Source of the DNA: an uncultured Eubacteriales bacterium
GTDB lineage: Bacteria; Bacillota; Clostridia; Christensenellales; CAG-917
NCBI GenBank assembly: GCA_900550855.1
Contig: URTQ01000004.1
Span: 1-26,849, forward strand
DNA: 26,849 bases
Direction: 5' to 3'
Part shown: positions 15,737 through 21,857 of the stretch, in pieces
Position numbering within the stretch: position 1 is the stretch's first letter
Layout: each line of letters opens with the position of its first letter
Notes under the pieces: generated by a model
What the model was told of the DNA's origin: nothing
Databases searched by the model: none
What the model saw: the letters and a program-made list of their open reading frames with translations, nothing else
Position numbers and translations under genes: made by a program

Positions 15737-16143
15737 AAGTCGACCGAACCGTGCCTGAATACAACCGTATACGTCTATAAACACATCTGCCAGCACATCA
15801 AAAACAGCACCCGAAACGACCTTTTACCTCGAAAAACAGCCACGATAACAGTAAAAACAACGCTTACGAGGGAATATCTCGGCGCAATCGAACAATAACG
15901 TTAATCAAAACATACAACAAAACACGTCTATTTTTCAGCCTTTTACCACATATCGCACGCGCCGAAACGTCATAAAAACTCATAGAAAACCGTCGGTTAA
16001 ACCCACGATAACTTCGCATAGAAAAACGAAAATCTTTACAGCATATTCAAAAACATAGAATTATTGTGAAACAGCCAAATTTTTATAGAAAAATTGAGAA
16101 ACAAAACACTGCCAAAAATTCGGGTGAAAGAGCGAAAATTTTT

Positions 16144-16159
16144 CTGTAAAATTTTACAG
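16144..16159. repeat. 16-bp perfect palindrome
   Basis: CTGTAAAATTTTACAG is fully self-complementary and lies at the end of the lowest-GC part of the spacer, 80 bp before parS site 2. It could be a dimeric regulator's binding site; I do not recognise the factor. Confidence 0.75.
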
Positions 16160-16210
16160 GATGAAAGGTCAAAAATTCCCAAAATCGACCGAAAAGCACA
16201 CAAAAATCCT

Positions 16211-16222
16211 ACTATTTAGTGG
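16211..16222 (+). repeat. Repeated origin motif, copy 2
   Basis: ACTATTTAGTGG, one base different from the copy at 16652-16663, lying 16 bp before parS site 2. Confidence 0.55.
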
Positions 16223-16238
16223 GTTTTTTGCGGTTCCC

Positions 16239-16252
16239 GTTTCACGTGAAAC
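16239..16252. promoter_or_regulatory. parS site 2
   Basis: GTTTCACGTGAAAC, a perfect 14-bp palindrome and the core of the bacterial parS consensus; the cognate ParB is encoded at 20857-21756. Confidence 0.9.
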
Positions 16253-16270
16253 CGACGCCGAAAATCAAAC

Positions 16271-16286
16271 CGTTCCACGTGAAACA
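16271..16286. promoter_or_regulatory. parS site 3
   Basis: CGTTCCACGTGAAACA, 15 of 16 bases identical to the classical Bacillus parS, with only 18 bp separating it from site 2. Confidence 0.9.
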
Positions 16287-16417
16287 TATATTTTTCACTG
16301 CTTAAAATATCCATCTCGATATTGTTTTTGCGCTCGATTTTATTCGTTAATCATTGCCGTTTTACACCTCAAATCATACGTCAAAAATCGGCTTTTCCCC
16401 ATCGTTTTTACCTCAAA

Positions 16418-16426
16418 TTATCCATA
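16418..16426 (+). promoter_or_regulatory. Near-consensus DnaA box
   Basis: TTATCCATA, one mismatch to TTATCCACA. Confidence 0.5.
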
Positions 16427-16602
16427 TTCGAACACCGAGATTCCGCACAAAATCAAAGCCATTTTCACAACGCCCGTCACGATTTCACCGCCGCTCGAAG
16501 CACTGGAAAAACCATTACACCGACGATACCGCACACACCCTTTCTTTCATATATCAACCACATCGAACACCGCCTGTTGCCCGTTGCGAATATCGTTCCG
16601 TA

Positions 16603-16611
16603 TTATCCACA
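16603..16611 (+). promoter_or_regulatory. Perfect DnaA box
   Basis: TTATCCACA, identical to the consensus recognised by DnaA domain IV, whose GRDHTTVIHA recognition signature is present in the dnaA product of this window. Confidence 0.75.
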
Positions 16612-16651
16612 TTTTCAAATCTGCCGAAAATTACAAATCCGCTCTTTTGCT

Positions 16652-16663
16652 ACTGTTTAGTGG
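16652..16663 (+). repeat. Repeated origin motif, copy 3
   Basis: ACTGTTTAGTGG followed by CATT; AGTGGCATT is also shared with the region of copy 1 (15514-15522). It precedes parS site 4 by 23 bp. Confidence 0.6.
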
Positions 16664-16686
16664 CATTGTAGCCGTGTTTTTCTAAT

Positions 16687-16702
16687 TGTTACACGTGAAA
16701 CA
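16687..16702. promoter_or_regulatory. parS site 4
   Basis: TGTTACACGTGAAACA fits TGTTNCACGTGAAACA completely. The dyad extends outwards to 16683-16706 (TAATTGTT and AACAATTA arms). Confidence 0.92.
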
Positions 16703-16781
16703 ATTATAGAAAATCTTGCCGTTTTGATATTCTGCCACACAGTTAAGCCTTGTCGTTTTATACCGCGATATTTAATCTTCA

Positions 16782-16810
16782 TTGATTTCTATCGTATGCA
16801 ATGATATAAT
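16782..16810 (+). promoter_or_regulatory. Sigma-A promoter of the 204-residue hypothetical gene
   Basis: TTGATT (16782-16787), 17-nt spacer, perfect TATAAT (16805-16810), giving a leader of about 28 nt that includes an AGGAAAG ribosome binding site. Confidence 0.65.
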
Positions 16811-16844
16811 AATCACAGCACCTCGCTCGACTCATAGGAAAGAT

Positions 16845-17459
16845 ATGGAAAAGCCATCAAGCACATACTTAAAAGAACTGATAATCGAAACGCAGAATAT
16901 GTTCAACGATTTCGTATGCGAATTTTCAAACGCGGAAACCGCCGACGTAACGTACGTTTGCACAAAGAAACGAAATCTTATGGGGATAAAATGCGGAATC
17001 GCAGGTCTTGCCGAAATGAAAGCCTACAACGTTAAGGAATCGCCATCAATACGCAAAAACTGCAAGTATTACAACAAGTTCTATAAAGAAAACGGCAAAA
17101 TAAATAGAATAGATTGTATTGTCGATGGGTACGACGAAATAGACGTCGTTTATATTGCTCATTATGACGACAATCGTCGCTATCTTTTCCCTTATTTTGA
17201 AAATCACGAAAACGCAGTCGGCTACTATGTGATTGTCACCGAATTTGACGGTGAAAACGTCATTAAAGAATATATGACAAACGACAATCAAATCGTATAT
17301 GAGCAATACGACTTTTCAAATCGAAGCGACGTCGGTTATTATTGCATAAACTACGTTCCTAACGGGAAGTTCTCGATATTAGGCGAATCGGAAGGGGAAT
17401 ATAACGCCGAATCTCTCGAATACAATCCCATAAGCAATTACGTCTGGTGCGATAAATAA
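16845..17459 (+). CDS. Hypothetical protein inside the origin/parS region
   Basis: I do not recognise this 204-residue protein. It has no signal peptide or membrane helix, is acidic and rich in Tyr, Asn and Asp, and shows no catalytic motif I can name. The pattern of short beta-strand-like segments (DEIDVVYIAHYDDN, AVGYYVIVTEFDGENVI) suggests a soluble alpha/beta domain. The start at 16845 is supported by AGGAAAG 4-5 nt upstream and by a good promoter; the frame is open further upstream but that part is the promoter. GC is lower than in the core genes, and it is flanked on both sides by parS sites. This may be a recently acquired or fast-evolving gene; a role at the origin cannot be claimed. 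Confidence 0.7.
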   Translation: MEKPSSTYLKELIIETQNMFNDFVCEFSNAETADVTYVCTKKRNLMGIKCGIAGLAEMKAYNVKESPSIRKNCKYYNKFYKENGKINRIDCIVDGYDEIDVVYIAHYDDNRRYLFPYFENHENAVGYYVIVTEFDGENVIKEYMTNDNQIVYEQYDFSNRSDVGYYCINYVPNGKFSILGESEGEYNAESLEYNPISNYVWCDK

Positions 17460-17535
17460 TACATACCTTGCAATACTCTTATTCTCAAAAGCATTTTGCC
17501 GACAATCAAAAGTTCGATTTCTTTCATATTAAAAA

Positions 17536-17562
17536 ATAGAAAAGCGTTTTTTTATTTTCTAT
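17536..17562 (+). terminator. Weak AT hairpin, possible terminator of the hypothetical gene
   Basis: ATAGAAAA (17536-17543) with TTTTCTAT (17555-17562); the loop carries seven T. It ends one base before parS site 5. Confidence 0.3.
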
Positions 17563-17563
17563 A

Positions 17564-17579
17564 CGTTACACGTGAAACA
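17564..17579. promoter_or_regulatory. parS site 5
   Basis: CGTTACACGTGAAACA, 15 of 16 against TGTTNCACGTGAAACA, 861 bp from site 4. Confidence 0.88.
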
Positions 17580-18106
17580 ATCATAATCAAAACAGCACCA
17601 TTCGTTTTTACGTTGCGATTGAATACCGCGCGTTACACTGTTGGCAATTTCTCTAATTAGCGGCATAATGATTTTATAAAGCCACCGTGTATAATTCCTC
17701 GTATCAGACACCTCATATCGAATAGGACGGAAGCGATACATATTATTATATATCGCCGTTATTTGCCGCTAAACAAATATGCCCGTTTGTAACTATTGCT
17801 TTATGCTTTATCTTGACGATACCGTATCTCGTTTTTATTCGTTTGATTTGAAATAATAATTTGCTTGCTCGTCAATACTAATATTTGCTTTTTTACAATT
17901 CTAAATTCTTTTATTGCAGAAAAATAAAAATGCAATATCTATAAAATCAAATATTAATCTATGGAAAAATATCCGTTGGCAATGTTATTAATTTTATTTC
18001 CGATTCGCAAGTGCGTTCAAATTTTGTTTTATTCTTTATTAGCCCTCAATAATCTGCGCAACCTGCTTTTTCGCAATATATCCGCTTAAAACGGACGTAA
18101 TATACA

Positions 18107-18146
18107 AAAAGATATAATGGTTTACAAGTGAACCATTATATCTTTT
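18107..18146 (-). terminator. Long perfect hairpin, probable terminator of the nucleosidase gene
   Basis: AAAAGATATAATGGTT (18107-18122) and AACCATTATATCTTTT (18131-18146) form a perfect 16-bp stem with an 8-nt loop. On minus it is followed by TG after the T run, about 140 nt past the nucleosidase stop. It is AT-rich and could instead be a structural element of the origin region. Confidence 0.5.
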
Positions 18147-18287
18147 ATTGAACTATCTTGTAGAGCGGTGTTTCTCGATAAAACCGACTACACAAAATGT
18201 CTAATCGGTTTTATTCTGTCCGCATTTTTTCGTCCTGTCTGTCGCGCCCGTTTTTTATTATGCGGTCGCCTTTACAATCGGGCGAGA

Positions 18288-19022
18288 TTACGCTTTGTCG
18301 TGCTTGACGGGCGGAAGCGCGGTTGCGCCGTCTTTGACTGCTTTGAGGATTTCGGGAAGAATCTTCTCGTATCCCGCAACGCCTTTTTCCACGATAGAGA
18401 GGAAACTCACGTTTGCGCTCTCGTCTGCTTTGTCGCTCACCACTTTGACCGAGAAAAGCGGAACGTTGTTTCTCTCGCACGCAATCGCTATGCCTGCAAG
18501 TTCCATTTCGCAAATATCCGCGCCGAACTCTTTTGCAAGGCGGTGTTTATCCTCGTTGCTCGTCACAAACACGTCGCCGCTTGCGACGGTGACGAGTTTC
18601 ATTTGCTTGCCGATGTTTGCAAGGGTGTTTTGAATCAGGCTTTCGTCAAGATAGAAATAGTTGTCGCGCATACCGCTGTATTGTCCGACGCTTCTGTCCG
18701 TATCAACGCCAGTGACGTCGAATTGATAGTGCACGACGCGCCTCGGCACGACCAGTTCGCAAAGTTCGAGGTTCTTGTTTATCGCGCCGACGAAGCCGAA
18801 GTTAAGCACCGCTTCCACGTCGAACAAATCGACGAGCAGTTGAACGGCAAGCGCCGCTTTGATTTCGCCCACGCCCGACGTTGCGAGGTATATCGTATCG
18901 CCGTCGTATTCGATTTGGCTTATCGCAACGCCCGATATGGTGTTTTGCGCCACGACGTTGCCGAGTTTCTTGAAGATGGGCAGAGTTTCTTCCGCCATAG
19001 CCGTTATGATTGCAATTCTCAT
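18288..19022 (-). CDS. mtnN: 5'-methylthioadenosine/S-adenosylhomocysteine nucleosidase
   Basis: Cleaves adenine from methylthioadenosine and S-adenosylhomocysteine, recycling the by-products of SAM use. The 244-residue protein keeps all three catalytic residues at the E. coli positions: Glu12 (AMAEE, 8-12), Glu174 (CEMELAG, 171-177) and Asp197 (SDKAD, 196-200). SGVGEIKAALA (49-59) and NFGFVGAI (74-81) are the nucleoside-phosphorylase-fold loops; FGFVG replaces the usual TGSAG, a modest deviation. The start at 19022 is preferred over an upstream in-frame codon because GAGG lies 6 nt before it. It is divergent from rsmG. A futalosine hydrolase cannot be excluded, but no menaquinone gene is nearby. 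Confidence 0.92.
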   Translation of the reverse strand: MRIAIITAMAEETLPIFKKLGNVVAQNTISGVAISQIEYDGDTIYLATSGVGEIKAALAVQLLVDLFDVEAVLNFGFVGAINKNLELCELVVPRRVVHYQFDVTGVDTDRSVGQYSGMRDNYFYLDESLIQNTLANIGKQMKLVTVASGDVFVTSNEDKHRLAKEFGADICEMELAGIAIACERNNVPLFSVKVVSDKADESANVSFLSIVEKGVAGYEKILPEILKAVKDGATALPPVKHDKA

Positions 19023-19043
19023 ACTGCGCCTCAAAAAATTTAT

Positions 19044-19073
19044 TTTATATATTTTAGCACGTTTTTTGCGCAA
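19044..19073 (-). promoter_or_regulatory. Promoter of mtnN
   Basis: Minus strand TTGCGC (19073-19068), 18-nt spacer, TATAAA (19049-19044); leader about 15 nt including GAGG. Confidence 0.5.
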
Positions 19074-19153
19074 GTTCAATATTTGCAAAAACTATTGAAG
19101 TTTTATTGTTTTTTTATTGTTTTGCCGTGCTTTTGAAAAACGGCGTTATATCG

Positions 19154-19182
19154 TTGAAAATCCGCAAAAAAAATGATATATT
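19154..19182 (+). promoter_or_regulatory. Sigma-A promoter of rsmG
   Basis: TTGAAA (19154-19159), 17-nt spacer, TATATT (19177-19182), the same hexamers and spacing as the parA promoter. Unlike parA, an AGAGG ribosome binding site (19190-19194) fits between promoter and ATG. Confidence 0.65.
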
Positions 19183-19200
19183 GAGAAAAAGAGGTTTTTT

Positions 19201-19890
19201 ATGGACAAAGCATATCTCAGCGAATGCGCAAAGCAAATCGGCGTAGACCTCGCCACGTCGCAACTCGAAAAATTGTGCGGCTATCAAGAGGCGGTCGTCG
19301 AGAGCAACAAGGCGTTCAATCTCACCGCAATCACCGAGGACAAGGATTTTGCGGTGAAGCATATACAGGACTCGCTTGCAGGCGCGTCGCTTTTGGCGAG
19401 CGGCGCAAAACTTCTCGACATCGGCGCAGGCGCAGGCTTTCCGAGTATGCCCATAGCGATTGCAAGAGGGGACGTGTCCGTCACAGCGCTCGATTCCACC
19501 GCCAAAAAGATGGCGTTCCTTTCGTCTCAGGCAAAAACTCTCGGCATAAACAACCTAAAAACGATAAGCGCGAGGGCAGAGGACAAAAAGGAATTGTTCG
19601 GCACATTCGATTACGTCACGGCAAGAGCGGTGTCGTCGTTGCGTATACTTTTGGAACTTGCAATGCCGTTTTTGAAAGTCGGCGGCAAGTTTATCGCCTA
19701 CAAAACCGACGAAAGCGAACTCGAAACCTCTCAAAACGCCGAAAAAACGCTCAACGCAAAGCATATCGAAACCAAATCTCTCACTTTGGCGAACGGTGAA
19801 AAGCGCGCGCTTTTGGTTTTTGAAAAAACCGCGCCCACCCCGAAGCAATATCCTCGTCAGTACGGCGTTATCAAGAAAAAACCGCTGTAA
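19201..19890 (+). CDS. rsmG: 16S rRNA (guanine-527-N7)-methyltransferase
   Basis: RsmG/GidB methylates G527 in the 530 loop of 16S rRNA using SAM. The 229-residue protein has the family N-terminus (NKAFNLTAITEDKDFAVKHIQDSL, about 37-60), the SAM-binding motif LLDIGAGAGFPSMPIAIAR (70-88) and, after the fold, the conserved TARAVSSL segment, with a Lys-rich C-terminus (PRQYGVIKKKPL) typical of RsmG. Its location just before parA-parB is the ancestral arrangement near bacterial origins. It has its own promoter and an AGAGG site 6 nt before the ATG, and ends before a strong terminator, so it is not cotranscribed with parA. Confidence 0.97.
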   Translation: MDKAYLSECAKQIGVDLATSQLEKLCGYQEAVVESNKAFNLTAITEDKDFAVKHIQDSLAGASLLASGAKLLDIGAGAGFPSMPIAIARGDVSVTALDSTAKKMAFLSSQAKTLGINNLKTISARAEDKKELFGTFDYVTARAVSSLRILLELAMPFLKVGGKFIAYKTDESELETSQNAEKTLNAKHIETKSLTLANGEKRALLVFEKTAPTPKQYPRQYGVIKKKPL

Positions 19891-19941
19891 AACGATTTTT
19901 GGAACAAATATCGAAAAAACCGAATCGCATAAAAACAAGCA

Positions 19942-19960
19942 CATATGAAAAACTCATATG
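19942..19960. repeat. Small inverted repeat after rsmG
   Basis: CATATGA (19942-19948) and TCATATG (19954-19960) around a 5-nt loop, just before the rsmG terminator. Possibly part of the 3' UTR structure. Confidence 0.5.
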
Positions 19961-19970
19961 AAAATAACAT

Positions 19971-20000
19971 AAAACGGGCGTAAATCGCGCCCGTTTTTTT
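19971..20000 (+). terminator. Rho-independent terminator after rsmG
   Basis: AAAACGGGCG (19971-19980) pairs with CGCCCGTTTT (19988-19997), followed by more T to 20000: a strong GC stem with a seven-T run. Confidence 0.93.
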
Positions 20001-20062
20001 GCGTTAAAAACCGTAATTTTTTGTCAAAAAATATTTTATGTGAAACTATTTGTGAAACATCA

Positions 20063-20091
20063 TTGAAAAATTTTTCATTGTATGATATATT
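20063..20091 (+). promoter_or_regulatory. Promoter of parA-parB abutting the start codon
   Basis: TTGAAA (20063-20068), 17-nt spacer, TATATT (20086-20091); the ATG is at 20098. Two GTGAAAC half-parS elements (20040-20046, 20052-20058), 12 bp apart, sit just upstream of the -35. Confidence 0.6.
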
Positions 20092-20097
20092 AATTTT

Positions 20098-20853
20098 ATG
20101 GCGCAAGTCGTATCGTTTTCCAATCAGAAAGGGGGCGTAGGCAAGACGACTTCGTGCGTGAATCTCGCCTGCTTCGTTGCCTCTTTGGGATACAAAACTT
20201 TGCTCGTTGACTTCGACCCGCAAGCCAACGCGACGAGCGCGATGGGGGTCTTCGACAAAAAAATCGAAAATTCGATATACGACTCTCTGCTCGAAGGCGA
20301 CGCGACCGCTTGCGTAAGGAAGGGCAAATATACGGATTTCATTCCATCCTCTCGCGACCTTGCCGGTGCGGAACTGGAAATCGCAAACGCGAAGAATCGA
20401 GATTACGTTCTCAAAACGGCTCTCGACCCCGTGAAAGATAAATACGACTTCGTGTTCATAGATTGCGCGCCGAGCATAAATTTGACGCTTATAAACGCTC
20501 TGAGCGCGTCTGACGGCGTTATCGTGCCCCTTCAATGCGAATACTTCGCGCTCGAAGGGCTCAATCAACTGCTCAACACCGTACGGCTCGTCAAAAAGCA
20601 CTCAAACGAGAGTTTGCGACTGTACGGAATCCTTCTTACGATGTTCAGGCAGACCAAACTTGCGAGGGAAGTCGAGCAAAACGTGAGGGATACGTTCAAA
20701 GACAAGGTTTTTGAAACGGTTATACCTCAAAACGTGCGCCTTGCCGAATCGCCGAGTTTCGGACAACCGATAATCGAGTTCGACCGTCGGTGCAGCGGCG
20801 CAATCGCATACGAAAAACTTGCAAAAGAATATATATCGAAATTTAAGGAGTGA
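20098..20853 (+). CDS. parA: Chromosome partitioning ATPase ParA/Soj
   Basis: A 251-residue ParA-type Walker ATPase that works with ParB-parS in origin segregation and, in Bacillus, modulates DnaA. The deviant Walker A is KGGVGKTTS at residues 11-19 with the signature Lys11 and Lys16; Walker A' is VDFDPQAN (37-44); FIDCAPS is Walker B. There is no N-terminal helix-turn-helix, so this is the short chromosomal (Soj) type. The ATG at 20098 directly begins the conserved strand; no Shine-Dalgarno sequence precedes it and the -10 box ends 6 nt upstream, suggesting a leaderless transcript. parB follows 3 bp later, with its ribosome binding site inside the parA end. Confidence 0.97.
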   Translation: MAQVVSFSNQKGGVGKTTSCVNLACFVASLGYKTLLVDFDPQANATSAMGVFDKKIENSIYDSLLEGDATACVRKGKYTDFIPSSRDLAGAELEIANAKNRDYVLKTALDPVKDKYDFVFIDCAPSINLTLINALSASDGVIVPLQCEYFALEGLNQLLNTVRLVKKHSNESLRLYGILLTMFRQTKLAREVEQNVRDTFKDKVFETVIPQNVRLAESPSFGQPIIEFDRRCSGAIAYEKLAKEYISKFKE

Positions 20854-20856
20854 ATT

Positions 20857-21756
20857 ATGGCAAACACAAAAAGCGGCCTCGGAACAAAAGGTTTCAATGC
20901 TCTTTTCAACGACAATGAAGAAAACGTCAAAGTCGATATTGCCGATGACATTCAGGCACAGGAAATTGACATTACGCTCATCGACCGCAACCCGAATCAG
21001 CCGAGAAAAACGTTTGACGAGGACAGTTTGAGAGAGATGGCGACGTCCATTGCGACTTACGGCGTATTGCAACCCTTGCTTTTGGTTAAGACGGACGGCG
21101 GCAGATACCTCATCATCGCGGGCGAGCGTCGTTTCAGAGCGAGTTTGCTTGCAGGGCTCAAAAAAGTGCCTGCCATCATACGCGAATTTACGCCGCAACA
21201 AATCCAAGAAATTTCGCTCATCGAAAACTTGCATCGCGAGGACCTCAACGCAATCGAAGCGGCAGAGGGTATGCGCGAACTTATGGACAATCACGGACTC
21301 ACCCAAGAGGAAGTGGCGGTTCGTATCGGCAAATCTCGTCCGTACGTCACCAACACTCTTCGCCTCTTGCAACTTCCCGACGAAGTGACCGCGCTTGTGA
21401 GAGAGGGCAAACTTTCCCCCGGTCACGCAAGAACGCTCATATCCATCGACGACAAGGACTATCTCGTGACGCTCGCAAACCAAGCGTGCGACAACAAACT
21501 TTCCGTACGCGACCTCGAAAACCGCGTCCGTTTGTACTTCACGAGAAAAGCCATTCCGTCCGGTCCGAGAGATACCAAGGCGTTGCCGCTCGAACTCAAA
21601 GAATTTGTGGGCGATATGAAACGCATATTCGCAACGAAGGTCAAACTTGTCGGCAACGACCAAAAGGGCAGAATCACCATTGACTATTTCAACAAGGACG
21701 ACCTTGACAGAATCTACGCTCTCGTGCAAATCTTGAAGTACAACGACAAACTGTAA
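20857..21756 (+). CDS. parB: Chromosome partitioning CTPase ParB/Spo0J
   Basis: Binds parS and spreads as a CTP-dependent sliding clamp, loading SMC and directing origin segregation. The 299-residue protein has the N-terminal CTP-binding domain with GERRFRA (89-95) and ENLHRED (123-129), a helix-turn-helix DNA-binding domain (about 148-172, GLTQEEVAVRIGKSRPYV) and a C-terminal dimerisation region ending in ALVQILKYNDKL. AAGGAG lies 7 nt before the ATG and overlaps the parA stop, so the two are cotranscribed and coupled. Five matching parS sites lie 3.3-5.4 kb upstream. No noc paralogue is seen. Confidence 0.97.
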   Translation: MANTKSGLGTKGFNALFNDNEENVKVDIADDIQAQEIDITLIDRNPNQPRKTFDEDSLREMATSIATYGVLQPLLLVKTDGGRYLIIAGERRFRASLLAGLKKVPAIIREFTPQQIQEISLIENLHREDLNAIEAAEGMRELMDNHGLTQEEVAVRIGKSRPYVTNTLRLLQLPDEVTALVREGKLSPGHARTLISIDDKDYLVTLANQACDNKLSVRDLENRVRLYFTRKAIPSGPRDTKALPLELKEFVGDMKRIFATKVKLVGNDQKGRITIDYFNKDDLDRIYALVQILKYNDKL

Positions 21757-21783
21757 TTTGCAAAAAAAGCATTTTAACAATCA

Positions 21784-21810
21784 AAAACACGCACTTTAAG
21801 TGCGTGTTTT
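21784..21810. terminator. Bidirectional terminator between parB and recF
   Basis: AAAACACGCACTT (21784-21796) and AAGTGCGTGTTTT (21798-21810) form a near-perfect palindrome with T runs on both strands, between convergent parB and recF. Confidence 0.88.
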
Positions 21811-21820
21811 GTTATTTTTC

Positions 21821-21845
21821 GGGTGTGGGGTGAAACCCCACCCGC
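21821..21845. repeat. GC-rich hairpin next to the parB/recF terminator
   Basis: GTGGGG (21825-21830) pairs with CCCCAC (21836-21841) around TGAAA, with outer GGG/CCC able to extend the stem across a bulge. There is no T-tract, so it is not itself a classical terminator; it may stabilise the recF 3' end. Confidence 0.55.
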
Positions 21846-21857
21846 AATTATTATTTA

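Larger units (their letters stand above)
15390..16780. other. Gene-free spacer, probable part of the replication origin/centromere region
   Basis: About 1.4 kb with no convincing gene. All long open frames here are explained by the near absence of G on the plus strand (few TGA and TAG), and several run through parS sites. It contains four parS sites, one perfect and several near-perfect DnaA boxes, a 16-bp perfect palindrome, a low-GC stretch at about 16030-16165 that could be an unwinding element, and dispersed short repeats. It lies between gyrB/trhA and the parAB-dnaA cluster, and strand composition changes to its right. The oriC assignment is inference. Confidence 0.55.
17460..18287. other. 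AT-rich gene-free spacer with one parS site
   Basis: About 830 bp, visibly AT-rich, with no gene I can support. It contains a weak 8-bp hairpin (17536-17562) that may end the preceding gene, parS site 5, and the long hairpin at 18107-18146. The plus strand becomes T-rich from about 17750. I saw no perfect DnaA box here. Confidence 0.6.

Noticed and set aside
15431..15796. 121-codon minus-strand frame in the origin spacer
   Set aside because: It has no ribosome binding site, overlaps parS-like site 1 and a DnaA box, and its Cys/Arg-rich composition reflects base skew.
16161..16685. Long plus-strand reading frame in the origin spacer
   Set aside because: All three plus frames are open there because the strand is G-poor; the translation runs through parS sites (giving VSRET and VPRET) and has no recognisable domain or ribosome binding site.
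17559..17741. 60-codon minus-strand frame ending in parS site 5
   Set aside because: It lacks a ribosome binding site, the -10-like TATAAT is too close to its ATG, and the C-terminus is parS read as protein.
17460..18170. Possible small stable RNA (6S, SRP, tmRNA) in the AT-rich spacer
   Set aside because: None of the conserved cores of these RNAs could be found; only the two hairpins described are visible.
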